64,000 nucleotides of DNA from JAVVEG01 sp032251455 (GTDB taxonomy: Bacteria > Pseudomonadota > Gammaproteobacteria > Pseudomonadales > Pseudohongiellaceae), in the NCBI GenBank assembly GCA_032251455.1, contig JAVVEG010000001.1, positions 186,001 to 250,000 of the forward strand, given 5' to 3'. Positions 54,007-62,537 of this stretch are shown piece by piece (position 1 is the first letter of the stretch; each line of letters opens with the position of its first letter). Made by a program: the position numbers and the translations under genes. Under the pieces are notes generated by a model, which was given only the letters and a program-made list of their open reading frames with translations, had not been told where the DNA came from and ran no database searches.

Positions 54007-55272
54007 ATGCAGGGTCAGACAGAACCAAAAATAATAGTGATTGGTGCCGGGCCTGCGGGTTTGATGGCCGCAGAGACGCTTGCCAGGGCGGGTTATCAGG
54101 TTGACATCTATGATGCCATGCCGACACCCGGGCGAAAATTCTTGCGGGCAGGGGTTGGTGGCCTCAACTTGACTCATGCCGAAGAATTTTCTTTATTTTG
54201 CCGTCGTTATGCTCCCGAACAATTGCCTGCTCCCTGGTTGCGTGAACTGACCCCTCTGGATGTGCGGCAGTGGGCAGCCGAACTGGGTATTGACACCTTT
54301 GTGGGCAGTTCCGGCAGGGTATTTCCAGTGCAGAAGAAGGCGGCTCCCTTATTGCGGCAGTGGTTGAAGAAGCTGGAATCGCTCGGGGTCAGGATTCATG
54401 TTCGTCATCGCTGGACGGGTATGAGCCGGGAGACACACAATCCGGCTTCGACAAGCCATCATTTTCTCACCGCCAACGGTCCGGTCAGCGATCAGGCAGA
54501 TTGCACCATTCTGGCTTTGGGTGGAGGCAGTTGGGCCAAACTGGGTTCTGATGGAAGCTGGTTGCCCCTGCTGAGGCAGGAGGGTGTCGATTGCAATCCA
54601 TTCAGGCCAGCTAATTGTGGGTTTGAGACCGAGTGGAGTGAGTATTTCATGCAACGCTTTGCCGGGACTCCCGTGAAGGCTATAAGGCTGACCTTACAGG
54701 CTGATGAATTTCCCTTTTTCGGCAAGGGAGAATTGATGATCAGCCAATACGGTATCGAGGGAGGGCTGGTCTACCAGGCCTCCAGCATGATCCGTAATCA
54801 ACTGGAGCGACAGGGCAGTGCCGAATTGTTCCTGGATATGCTGCCGGAAAAAAGCCTGGAACAGGTGAAAGTCGCATTGCTCATGAGCAGGGGCAAACAA
54901 TCGCTGAGTAATTATCTGCGCAAGCGCCTGCGGATAAGTGGCGTCAAATTGGCATTGTTGCACGAGCTGGCAGGTACCGATAACAAGGTTTCGACACTGA
55001 ACGCTGAACAGTTAGCGACCTTGATCAAAGCCCTGCCATTGCGATTGACAAGCTGCCGGCCTGTCGATGAGGCCATCAGTACTGTTGGTGGCGTAGCCGA
55101 ATCCGCATTGGATTCCAGCTTGATGCTGAAATGCCTGCCGGGTATCTTCTGCGCGGGTGAAATGCTGGACTGGGATGCACCTACTGGCGGTTATCTGCTG
55201 ACGGCCTGCTTTGCAAGTGGGCAGTTTGCCGGCAAATCCGCCATAGCCTATCTGCAGGGCCGAACCGGATAA
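54007..55272 (+). CDS. NAD(P)/FAD-dependent oxidoreductase, HI0933/YhiN family
   Basis: A 421-residue flavoprotein. FAD Rossmann motif IVIGAGPAGLMAAETLARAGYQVDIYD, then PGRKFLRAGVGGLNLTHAE, which is typical of the family. TILALGGGSWAKLGSDGSW and the C-terminal TVGGVAESALDSSLM and PGIFCAGEMLDWDAPTGGYLLTACFASG complete the FAD site. It resembles the TIGR03862 branch. Function in this family is poorly known. Its promoter is unclear; TAGAAT at 53968 lacks a -35. Confidence 0.9.
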   Translation: MQGQTEPKIIVIGAGPAGLMAAETLARAGYQVDIYDAMPTPGRKFLRAGVGGLNLTHAEEFSLFCRRYAPEQLPAPWLRELTPLDVRQWAAELGIDTFVGSSGRVFPVQKKAAPLLRQWLKKLESLGVRIHVRHRWTGMSRETHNPASTSHHFLTANGPVSDQADCTILALGGGSWAKLGSDGSWLPLLRQEGVDCNPFRPANCGFETEWSEYFMQRFAGTPVKAIRLTLQADEFPFFGKGELMISQYGIEGGLVYQASSMIRNQLERQGSAELFLDMLPEKSLEQVKVALLMSRGKQSLSNYLRKRLRISGVKLALLHELAGTDNKVSTLNAEQLATLIKALPLRLTSCRPVDEAISTVGGVAESALDSSLMLKCLPGIFCAGEMLDWDAPTGGYLLTACFASGQFAGKSAIAYLQGRTG

Positions 55273-55293
55273 ACCGTAGCATGTCGCATTCGT

Positions 55294-56676
55294 TTATTCC
55301 CGAACATGGAAATAGGCAAACTGAGCATTTACATCCTGGCGAATATGAAAATTATAGTCCTGCAGATTCAGGCGCTGGAACATATTCTTATAGTTCTGGC
55401 TCAGAGAATTATATATAACCTCTTGAATTATAAGTATATTGTAATGAAGCAAACCGAGTGAACTGGCCTTTTCCCGAATGACTTCATCAATGAAACTGTG
55501 TTTTCTGATTTCTTCATAACGATAGGCCTGGACCAGCGCCTCGCCATAGAGGTCATAGGATTTGATGCCACTGCTTTGGAATGTTCCCTGGACTGAGTTG
55601 AAAGCCAGGCCCATGGAAGCCTTGATTGGCCGGGCATAATTGAATTTCTTGACCTCATTGTTGAATGCCCTGAACATGATCAGGGCTGTTTCAATGGCAT
55701 GATCAGCCAGGCTTTCCTTTTTATCGGTCAAGAAAGGATAGCCAATGGAACTGATGAACCCGTCACCGGTTTCTTTCAGGCGGAAAGCTCTGGATTGAAG
55801 CGGGTTATGTTGGTACCCCATCATGCATATCTGGGAGAAAGCCCTGAACACGTCCAGCAGAAAGGTTTTGGTGCGCTCATGCCGAATCTCACTTGAGCGC
55901 TGTATGTCGAACACATTGATGATGGCCTCTCCCTTCTCCACCGGCATGGTATCTTCAAGCTGATCCCCAGCCTTGATCATAGCCAGTTGATGAGGGTAAA
56001 CCAGCTTGGACAACTGATTATAAAGGTGCTGACGAGTATCGGCGTCGATGGATTTGTAGTAGAACCGCATTTGTATACGCAGGAAGAATATCCAGCTGAA
56101 AATAGTGCCTGCCAGGAAACCTTCGATAATCTGTAAGGTGTTGATTTCAAAAAACTGGGGATTGATATTATAAATAAATAAGGCACAGGCTATGGTAAAT
56201 AGTGTGTTTCTTACAAAAGTTGTTTTGAAAGAGGTATGGTACGAGAAAGCCGTTGTCATCAGTATCGTAAAATTGATTTGACCGGCAAGTTCAAGATAAA
56301 GCGCTGATTGCTCAAGAATCTCAAGATCCTGTTGGAAGACATAATTCAGGTTAAGACAAAATCCTGTAATAATGCTGAGACAAACCAGGTCAAGAATAGT
56401 CCTGGAAAATTTTTCCACTTTGGAAAAAAGCAAGGTAGCAACCGGGTAGAGCAATATCAGCAGAATTGGAAGGGAGTAAGTGAAAAGTGTGCTGCCAGCA
56501 CTGTTGTTCTCAATAAAACTGAGCCTGAGATACGTCATCAGGGAGACTATTACAAGAAGAATAGCGGTTGATTTGCCAGGCCATCTGGAAAGAGCCAGGG
56601 AAGCTTCGTCGCGTAATTCATTCCTGAATTCATTGACATGCTCTTTGCAGTACTCAGAATACTTGTCAGGAGTCAT
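55294..56676 (-). CDS. Membrane class III nucleotide (adenylate) cyclase
   Basis: 460 residues. About six hydrophobic helices occupy residues 37-200 and match no sensor domain I can name. The catalytic domain spans about 250-430. Metal aspartates are D257 (INVFDIQRSS) and D305 (KETGDGF). K301 and D375 (SYDLYG) match the adenine-selecting Lys/Asp pair, so ATP is the likely substrate. R386 matches the transition-state arginine, but the usual asparagine four positions before it is V382. No ribosome-binding site is obvious. AT-rich compared with the flanking flavoprotein gene. Product assignment (cAMP) is inference. Confidence 0.8.
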   Translation of the reverse strand: MTPDKYSEYCKEHVNEFRNELRDEASLALSRWPGKSTAILLVIVSLMTYLRLSFIENNSAGSTLFTYSLPILLILLYPVATLLFSKVEKFSRTILDLVCLSIITGFCLNLNYVFQQDLEILEQSALYLELAGQINFTILMTTAFSYHTSFKTTFVRNTLFTIACALFIYNINPQFFEINTLQIIEGFLAGTIFSWIFFLRIQMRFYYKSIDADTRQHLYNQLSKLVYPHQLAMIKAGDQLEDTMPVEKGEAIINVFDIQRSSEIRHERTKTFLLDVFRAFSQICMMGYQHNPLQSRAFRLKETGDGFISSIGYPFLTDKKESLADHAIETALIMFRAFNNEVKKFNYARPIKASMGLAFNSVQGTFQSSGIKSYDLYGEALVQAYRYEEIRKHSFIDEVIREKASSLGLLHYNILIIQEVIYNSLSQNYKNMFQRLNLQDYNFHIRQDVNAQFAYFHVRE

Positions 56677-56753
56677 GTTGCTTGTATGATCATAAGTTTT
56701 GTACTGGTAGCTGGAATATTGGCCTGAGGACTGCTATATCGCAAGATGGAGAG

Positions 56754-56781
56754 ATTATACAGTAAACTGCTGGGTGATCAA
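56754..56781 (-). promoter_or_regulatory. Cyclase promoter with dyad in its spacer
   Basis: On the minus strand TTGATC (56781-56776) and a perfect TATAAT (56759-56754) are 16 bases apart. The spacer contains CAGTAAACTGCTG (56760-56772, plus strand), an imperfect dyad CAGTA-AAC-TGCTG. A protein bound there would block the promoter. Confidence 0.6.
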
Positions 56782-56804
56782 TTATCTTAATTATCAATAT
56801 GTTG

Positions 56805-56835
56805 TTGAATAAAAATCACGCAATAGCCGTATACT
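56805..56835 (+). promoter_or_regulatory. Candidate promoter of the methyltransferase-GNAT unit
   Basis: TTGAAT (56805-56810) and TATACT (56830-56835), 19-base spacer, about 97 bases before the ATG at 56933. The spacer is long, so support is modest. Confidence 0.4.
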
Positions 56836-56880
56836 GATCTTTTCCTGTGGTGGATTAAAGTGGTAATTAGGCAATTTTAA

Positions 56881-56895
56881 TCAGTAAACTACTGA
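56881..56895 (+). promoter_or_regulatory. Second copy of the dyad (TCAGTA-AAC-TACTGA)
   Basis: Perfect 6-base arms; the 13-base core matches the copy at 56760-56772 in 12 positions and has the same orientation. It lies 38 bases before the methyltransferase ATG, downstream of the candidate promoter. Two near-identical dyads in one 256-base divergent region suggest a shared regulator. Confidence 0.55.
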
Positions 56896-56932
56896 TTTTT
56901 GATAGGGACTCTAATAGAGGGAGCTTTTATAT

Positions 56933-57493
56933 ATGTACATTCCGGCAATTCTGTATCTGGCCATCGTGGCAAGCCTTATCTGGGGTAGATTCTGGTTTTT
57001 CAAGGTAAGCACCGGGGCCCCCAGATTAATAGTTCTAGGGTATGACATAGCAGTTTCCTGCCAGATTTTACTCACTCTTTATCTTTTTTTTGTGACTCCA
57101 GAATCAGCTTGGGTACGGATTGCATTAGTAACAGTGCTTTACTTATTGAGCCTGGTTATTTTCTGGTGGGCAATAATGACAGCAAAATCTCTCGATTTTG
57201 CTTTCAGTGAACGTGTCGGGAGTATTGTAACAACGGGTCCATTCAGAATTGTGCGTCACCCGTTCTATATTTCTTATATTCTTGTTTGGCTTGGTAGCAG
57301 TTTATTGTTCAATTCACCAATTTTGTGGATTACACTCTTTTACCTGATGACCTTTTACACACTTTCCGCCAAGAAAGAAGAAAAAGTTATCTTGAAAAGC
57401 GTGTACTCCAAGGAGTATGAACAATACATTCAAGCTGTAGGAATGTTCCTACCAAGGATTAAAAAGTGGATGCCATCAAATTCAGAACACTGA
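56933..57493 (+). CDS. Isoprenylcysteine carboxyl methyltransferase-like membrane protein
   Basis: 186 residues with about five hydrophobic segments. The ICMT/PEMT signature is TTGPFRIVRHPFYISYI (SAM-binding RHPxY type), followed by the C-terminal EEKVILKSVYSKEYEQYI. Family members use SAM to methylate small or lipid-linked acceptors in the membrane; bacterial substrates are mostly unknown. AGAGGGAG lies 9 bases before the ATG. The downstream GNAT-like gene starts inside it (28-base overlap), so the two are translated together. AT-rich. Confidence 0.85.
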   Translation: MYIPAILYLAIVASLIWGRFWFFKVSTGAPRLIVLGYDIAVSCQILLTLYLFFVTPESAWVRIALVTVLYLLSLVIFWWAIMTAKSLDFAFSERVGSIVTTGPFRIVRHPFYISYILVWLGSSLLFNSPILWITLFYLMTFYTLSAKKEEKVILKSVYSKEYEQYIQAVGMFLPRIKKWMPSNSEH

Positions 57494-58086
57494 TCGAAGC
57501 TGAAGAAATTGAAAAGTACCTGAGCAAGTTTGAAGGGTATGTTCAGGTAAAACTACCTTACGATTATGCAAGCCGCAGTAAAATTGTTGCTGGATTTAAA
57601 GGTGAGGAAATGGTGGCGGGTTATATGCTTGTTACCAAGCCTGCTTTCAGAAGCCTGATGTTTGTGCCTGATGAGGTAAAATCTTCTCACGATTTTTTTA
57701 AGAATGATCAATATGAAATGATGGAAATAAATGGCCTATGGATTGGGCCTGGATTAAAAACGGCAGCAGATCAATTCCAGGTCTGGTTAAATCTGGTATG
57801 GGATACCTTCATGCTGAAAAAACAGTATGTGCTGATCATGTCAGATGCCCGCAATCAAAATGCCACGCACATGTATAGTTTGACTGGATCAAAAGTGCTT
57901 TATGAAGGCCCTCCAATGTTAATGGCTGGTGCCAGGAGCCACGCGGGAATTCGATTTAGCTATACAACCAGATGGCAACTGTTGCTTAATATTCCTCGTT
58001 ACTGGATGGAGTACAAAAGCAGAGAGCGCCGTTTTTTCAAACGTATCAAGCAGCGCCAATATGCAAGAGTCGCAAAAGCCAGTTAA
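57466..58086 (+). CDS. GNAT-fold protein of unknown function
   Basis: 206 residues from GTG at 57466, with AGGA 7 bases upstream; no ATG gives a sensible start. Not a family I can name, but the order of elements fits a GNAT acyltransferase: hairpin KIVAGFKGEEMVAGYMLV, strand YEMMEINGLWIGP, a helix, strand QYVLIMSDARN and the closing helix NATHMYSLTGSKVLYEGPP. LuxI-like acyl-homoserine-lactone synthases and FeeM-type N-acyl amino acid synthases share this fold; the relation here is inference. The last 40 residues are strongly basic and aromatic (RYWMEYKSRERRFFKRIKQRQYARVAK), suggesting membrane contact. Confidence 0.65.
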   Translation: MDAIKFRTLIEAEEIEKYLSKFEGYVQVKLPYDYASRSKIVAGFKGEEMVAGYMLVTKPAFRSLMFVPDEVKSSHDFFKNDQYEMMEINGLWIGPGLKTAADQFQVWLNLVWDTFMLKKQYVLIMSDARNQNATHMYSLTGSKVLYEGPPMLMAGARSHAGIRFSYTTRWQLLLNIPRYWMEYKSRERRFFKRIKQRQYARVAKAS

Positions 58087-58114
58087 GGCATGAGAAAGTT
58101 TGTGGATACCGGCA

Positions 58115-58142
58115 GGCCGGGTGTTTTTGCAGACACCTGGCC
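58115..58142 (+). terminator. Possible terminator after the GNAT-like gene
   Basis: GGCCGGGTGT (58115-58124) pairs with ACACCTGGCC (58133-58142) with one G-T pair and an 8-base loop. The stem is strong but no T-run follows. Confidence 0.5.
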
Positions 58143-58152
58143 GTTCCCGCTC

Positions 58153-58181
58153 TTGTCTAACACTACTGCTATCGGTAGTAT
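58153..58181 (+). promoter_or_regulatory. Candidate promoter of the DUF4404 gene
   Basis: TTGTCT and TAGTAT with a 17-base spacer, about 30 bases before the GTG start. The spacer and -10 include a small dyad ACTAC/GTAGT. Confidence 0.45.
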
Positions 58182-58210
58182 CTACGCAGTATTTTTACAG
58201 GAGTGTGGAT

Positions 58211-58471
58211 GTGAGCCAGAATAAACTCAAGCTACTGCTGAGCCAGCTTCATGAAGAGCTGGGTAAATCGCGTACCATTGATGCGGAAACGCTGGCGATG
58301 GTGCGTAAGCTTGACAGGGATATCGATGAGCTGCTTGATGTTTCTACTGATCAGTACAGCCCGGTAATGGAGGATGCGATAGCCTTGGAGGCCCGCTTCG
58401 CCACCCATCACCCAGTTGCTGAACGGCTGTTGCGTGAGCTTATCGATACGCTGGGCAGAATCGGCATCTGA
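58211..58471 (+). CDS. DUF4404 family protein
   Basis: An 86-residue, mostly helical protein of unknown function. I chose GTG at 58211 (MSQNKLKLLLSQLHEELGKS), with AGGAG 8 bases upstream; a start at 58100 would run back over the promoter and hairpin. The pattern LxxLHxEL near the start and the ALEARFATHHPVAERLLRELIDTLGRIGI ending are typical of DUF4404. It is convergent with fadE. Confidence 0.85.
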   Translation: MSQNKLKLLLSQLHEELGKSRTIDAETLAMVRKLDRDIDELLDVSTDQYSPVMEDAIALEARFATHHPVAERLLRELIDTLGRIGI

Positions 58472-58498
58472 TGAGACTCGGCATCCAGGCAGGCAAGC

Positions 58499-60922
58499 CT
58501 ACCCGCCCTTGAAGAACTCGGGTGGATGATCATCTACCTGTATTGCGTCCCATCGTGCAGTTTCAGCCTTGTGTAAAGTGTCGCCTTCCTCCCTGGTCAG
58601 CACGTCGGCCTTGACCGCTGCCTGGATCAGCTGTTCGATATCTGCATTGGCTTCCAGTTTGCCCGCTTTGACTGCTTCCCGAAGTTTCTTGAAATGTGGC
58701 TCGCTGGCCAAAATTTTGCGAAAGGCATCTTCCACCAGGAATACTGCATCAGAGGGACTTTGCCCCGGGTAGATGTGGCTGGTGATCCGGTCGCGCAGTG
58801 GATTATCGCTTAACATACTCTGTACTATCTCATGTTCAAGCCTGTCGTTGGGCCGTTTCCAGCGCTTGCCGAAAGGCAAAACCACCAGTCGCAGCAACCA
58901 GGAAACGGGTTTTGAAGGCAGGTTGGCAAAAAATTCATCGAAAGCCTCCTGGCACTCAAAAAGAGCCATCTGGATATTCCAGCGGACATAGGGCAGATCA
59001 CTTTCCTGGCGACCATTGTCCTCATAGAATTTGAGTACGGTCGTGCCCAGATACAGGTGACTCAATACATCACCCAATCTTGCGGAGAGTCTTTCCTTGC
59101 GCTTGAGTTCGCCGCCGAGCAGCAACATCGATATATCTGCGACCAGGGCCAGGGCAGCGCTCATCCGGGTGAGCTGTTGATAATAGCGTCCCGTGGCACC
59201 TTTCACAGGTCTGAAACAGATATAAGCTGCGGTCAGGCTCAGGCTGAGTGTTCTGACAAAATTGCTGATGCCATAGCCAACATGCCTGAAAATCAGCGAA
59301 TCGAATTCTGCCAGTCCTTTTTCAGCATCCGGGTTGCGTGCCGCTTCCATTTCCCGGGCGATGAACGGGTGGCAGCGAATGGCTCCCTGACCAAATATGA
59401 TCAGGTTGCGAGTCAGAATGTTTGCCCCTTCCACGGTAATACCGATGGGCATGGCCATATAGCCGTGGGCGAGGTAGTTTTTGGGGCCCATGATCAGGCC
59501 ACGACCGGCATGAACATCCATGGCATCCTGGATGATGCGGCGGGAAATTTCAGTCATGTGGTATTTGGCAATGGCGGAAACCACCGCCGGTTTTACCTGT
59601 TGAGCCAGGGCTCCTGCTGTCATTACCCGTGCTGATTCAAGCAGATAGCTGTAGCCAGCGATTCTTGCCATGGCTTCTTCAACACCTTCGAAGCGGGCAA
59701 TGCTCATGCCAAACTGCTGGCGAATGGTGGCGTAGGCTCCAGTCATGCGGTAACTGAGTTTGGCGGTTGCCGTGCTCAGGGCCGGCAGGGAAATGGCCCT
59801 CCCTTCCGAGAGGCAGTCGACCAGCATACGCCAGCCGTGCCCGGCCTGCTCGACACCGCCAATTATCCAATCCATGGGAATGAATACCTTGTCACCACGG
59901 GTAGGCCCGTTCATGAAAGCCATGCCCATTGGTATGTGGCGGTTGCCGATTTCCACGCCCGGATGATTGGCCGGCACCAGGGCAACGGTAATCCCCCTGT
60001 CCTCTTCTTCGCCAAGCAGATGGTCTGGATCAAGCATGCGGAATGCCAATCCCACCACGGTAGCTGCCGGGGCCAGGGTGATGTAGCGTTTATTCCAGGT
60101 CAGGGCCAGGCCGGTGATTTGTTTGCCTTCAAATGTGCCACGGCAAACCACGCCGACATCAGTCATGGCTCCGGCATCACTGCCAGCTTCAGGGCCGGTA
60201 AGGGCAAAGCAGGGGATATCCTCTCCGCTGGCGAGTCTGGGCAGGTAGTGCTTGCGTTGTGCATCGGTGCCGTATTTCATCAGCAATTCGGCTGGCCCCA
60301 GGGAGTTGGGTACCATTGCCGTGACGGCTGCGCTGCTGCTGGCAGTGGCTATTCGGGTCACCACCGTTGAATGGGCCAGTGCCGAAAAACCCAGACCGCC
60401 GTATTCCTTGGGAATGATCATGCCAAAGAATTTTTCCTTCTTGAGATAATCCCAGGCTTCCTGGGGCAGGTCTTTGTGCAGATGAACGATTTCCCAATCA
60501 TTGAGCATGCTGCACAGCCTTGCTGTCTGGTTTTCCAGGAATGCGGTTTCTTCCTCGCTGAGAGTTGGCGGGGGCATGGCCAGCAACTGTTTCCAGTCCG
60601 GATCGCCCTTGAACAGTTCTCCGTCCCACCAGACATCGCCTGCATCCAGGGCTTCCTGCTCGGTGCTGCTCATTGCCGGCAGCACCTTGCGGAAAAATTC
60701 AAATACGGGACGGGTCAGCAGCTTGATTCTGCTGGCTTTGGCAAAATAGAAATAGGCGACGGGGAGCAGCAACAGGGCAGGTAACCAGGCTATCGGGCCG
60801 AGCCAGCTCAGACCGGCAATGCTCAACAGAATGGAAAGCAGAATGGTTCCCATGCGGGCGCGATGATAGGCCAGTACCCAAATGACCGCCAGGATCAACA
60901 ATAACTGCGTGATGAGGTTCAT
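58499..60922 (-). CDS. fadE: Acyl-CoA dehydrogenase FadE
   Basis: FAD enzyme that introduces the first double bond in fatty-acid beta-oxidation. It has 807 residues; E. coli FadE has 814. Two N-terminal hydrophobic segments suggest membrane association. The dehydrogenase core has FALTGPEAGSDAGAMTD, LTWNKRYITLAP and TVEGANILTRNLIIFGQGAIRCHPF, which contains the catalytic glutamate region. The C-terminal third is the DUF1974 domain of FadE. GGAG inside the end of holA precedes its ATG by seven bases, so it is probably read with leuS-lptE-holA, an unusual addition to that operon. Confidence 0.96.
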   Translation of the reverse strand: MNLITQLLLILAVIWVLAYHRARMGTILLSILLSIAGLSWLGPIAWLPALLLLPVAYFYFAKASRIKLLTRPVFEFFRKVLPAMSSTEQEALDAGDVWWDGELFKGDPDWKQLLAMPPPTLSEEETAFLENQTARLCSMLNDWEIVHLHKDLPQEAWDYLKKEKFFGMIIPKEYGGLGFSALAHSTVVTRIATASSSAAVTAMVPNSLGPAELLMKYGTDAQRKHYLPRLASGEDIPCFALTGPEAGSDAGAMTDVGVVCRGTFEGKQITGLALTWNKRYITLAPAATVVGLAFRMLDPDHLLGEEEDRGITVALVPANHPGVEIGNRHIPMGMAFMNGPTRGDKVFIPMDWIIGGVEQAGHGWRMLVDCLSEGRAISLPALSTATAKLSYRMTGAYATIRQQFGMSIARFEGVEEAMARIAGYSYLLESARVMTAGALAQQVKPAVVSAIAKYHMTEISRRIIQDAMDVHAGRGLIMGPKNYLAHGYMAMPIGITVEGANILTRNLIIFGQGAIRCHPFIAREMEAARNPDAEKGLAEFDSLIFRHVGYGISNFVRTLSLSLTAAYICFRPVKGATGRYYQQLTRMSAALALVADISMLLLGGELKRKERLSARLGDVLSHLYLGTTVLKFYEDNGRQESDLPYVRWNIQMALFECQEAFDEFFANLPSKPVSWLLRLVVLPFGKRWKRPNDRLEHEIVQSMLSDNPLRDRITSHIYPGQSPSDAVFLVEDAFRKILASEPHFKKLREAVKAGKLEANADIEQLIQAAVKADVLTREEGDTLHKAETARWDAIQVDDHPPEFFKGG

Positions 60923-60926
60923 GGTA

Positions 60927-61982
60927 TCAGCTCCCGGTTTTCAAGGAATAATGGGTTGCGGGTGTCTGACACCCGGAAAGCAATAGAATCATGTCGGTAA
61001 GTTCCTGCCAGGGGTTGGAGTGGATCAAGCCTTTAACGGCATGATCCACCTGCTTGCCGCGCATCAGGATACGTTGCAGTTGTTGCGTAGTGTGTCTGGC
61101 CAGAGCCGCCTGCACACAGGATTTGCGATTATTCCAGATTCGGGCTGCCTGCATACTGGCAGCAATGCTCTGGCCATTGTCAACGGCTGCGGACATGCTG
61201 ATCAGGCTGCGAATTTCCCGGCATAACATGGCCAGAAGCATCAGTGGTTCAGTGCCTTCGGTGGCCATTCCCCTGAGCATCTTCAAAGCCCCCGCGGTGT
61301 TGCCGAGCAGGCTTGCGTCTATCAAGGCGAAGACATTGTAACGCGAACTATTGACCACTGCCGCAATGATGGTCTGGGCATCGAGATGGATGGTTTTGTT
61401 TTCCTGGGCATGCAGAATGGCGAGTTTTTCAATCTCTTGGCTGGCTGCAAGAAGATTGCCTTCAACTCTCTCCGCCAATAGATCGATGGCTTGATTATCG
61501 GCCGCAAGCCCCGCTTGCTGCAATCGTTGCCGGATCCAGGTGGGCAATTCAGCCGCATTGATGGTGCGTATATTGACCACTCCGGCATGCGCTTCCAACT
61601 GCTGAAACCATTTGGTTTTGATCTGGGCTGCTTCAAGTTTTGGACTGATAAGCAGTACCACACTGTCCGGATTTGGGTTCTGCAAATAATCAAGGATTGC
61701 CCGATTGCCTTCTTCGCCCGGTTTGCTGGTGCGCAGTCTTAGCTCGATGAGTTTCCTGTCGGCAAACAAGGACATGCTGCTTCCTGCTTCATGCAGTGTC
61801 TGCCAGGAAAAACCGGTATCAACAAACATCAATTCCCTTTCGCTGAAACCCTGTTGTTTGCACTCGGTGCGAAAGCGGTCGGCAGTCTCCTGCAGCAAAA
61901 GCGGTTCATCGCTGGCTATCCAGTAAAGAGGCAGAGGGGATTGACGGAAGCTGCCTGCGAGCTGTTCTGCCTGGAGCATCAT
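60927..61982 (-). CDS. holA: DNA polymerase III delta subunit
   Basis: Clamp-loader subunit that opens the beta sliding clamp. It has 351 residues. The clamp-contact N-terminus PLYWIASDEPLLLQETADRFR, the AAA-like middle (DSVVLLISPKLEAAQIKTKWFQQLEAHAG) and the ERVEGNLLAASQEIEKLAIL and YNVFALIDASLLGNTAGALKML regions are characteristic. It starts 24 bases after lptE and ends four bases before fadE. Confidence 0.95.
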   Translation of the reverse strand: MMLQAEQLAGSFRQSPLPLYWIASDEPLLLQETADRFRTECKQQGFSERELMFVDTGFSWQTLHEAGSSMSLFADRKLIELRLRTSKPGEEGNRAILDYLQNPNPDSVVLLISPKLEAAQIKTKWFQQLEAHAGVVNIRTINAAELPTWIRQRLQQAGLAADNQAIDLLAERVEGNLLAASQEIEKLAILHAQENKTIHLDAQTIIAAVVNSSRYNVFALIDASLLGNTAGALKMLRGMATEGTEPLMLLAMLCREIRSLISMSAAVDNGQSIAASMQAARIWNNRKSCVQAALARHTTQQLQRILMRGKQVDHAVKGLIHSNPWQELTDMILLLSGCQTPATHYSLKTGS

Positions 61983-62006
61983 GATCTGTTGACTGTCTCC
62001 AATGTG

Positions 62007-62537
62007 TCAGCGGGGAATAATGACTTCGAGTCGCCGGATGATGCGATTGGCCAGTTCCTCTCGTATTTCATCGCGAAGAAGTTCTGCTTCTCCTGCACTG
62101 CCAGCGATGTTGGCGATATCTTCAAAGTAGGTGCGTTGTGCACTGACTGTCTCTGGCGCGGACAGTGTGTTGTCTGCCTGCGTTACGGCAAAGCTGATAT
62201 TGCCGATCAGCTCATATTGCGCAGCACCGGCCCTGCTGGTTACTGCGACAATGCGTATATCGAACTCTTCCGCACCCAGTTGGAGCTGTAGGTTATCGGC
62301 AGACGAAACCGCACTCGTCAGTTGCAGATCCACACCGGCAGCGCTCAGTTTTTCGCGCAACAGTCGGACCATGGGGGCTTCCTGTTGTGCGGTAACCAGG
62401 GTCAATGCCGGAATGGCGAGTTGTGATTGCTGATTGCTGCCCTGCAGGGCGAAGCCACAGCCCGTAAGCACGAGCATGAAGAGCAGGCAGATGTGCTTCA
62501 GGTGTTTTATTCCATGAAGAGTTCCATGCTGATTCAT
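62007..62537 (-). CDS. lptE: LPS-assembly lipoprotein LptE
   Basis: Outer-membrane lipoprotein that plugs LptD and helps insert lipopolysaccharide. It has 176 residues. The lipobox is LVLTGCGFAL, giving the lipid cysteine near residue 27; GCGF is typical of LptE. The start overlaps the leuS stop (ATGA). Sequence conservation of this family is low, so the leuS-lptE-holA order carries much of the call. Confidence 0.94.
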   Translation of the reverse strand: MNQHGTLHGIKHLKHICLLFMLVLTGCGFALQGSNQQSQLAIPALTLVTAQQEAPMVRLLREKLSAAGVDLQLTSAVSSADNLQLQLGAEEFDIRIVAVTSRAGAAQYELIGNISFAVTQADNTLSAPETVSAQRTYFEDIANIAGSAGEAELLRDEIREELANRIIRRLEVIIPR

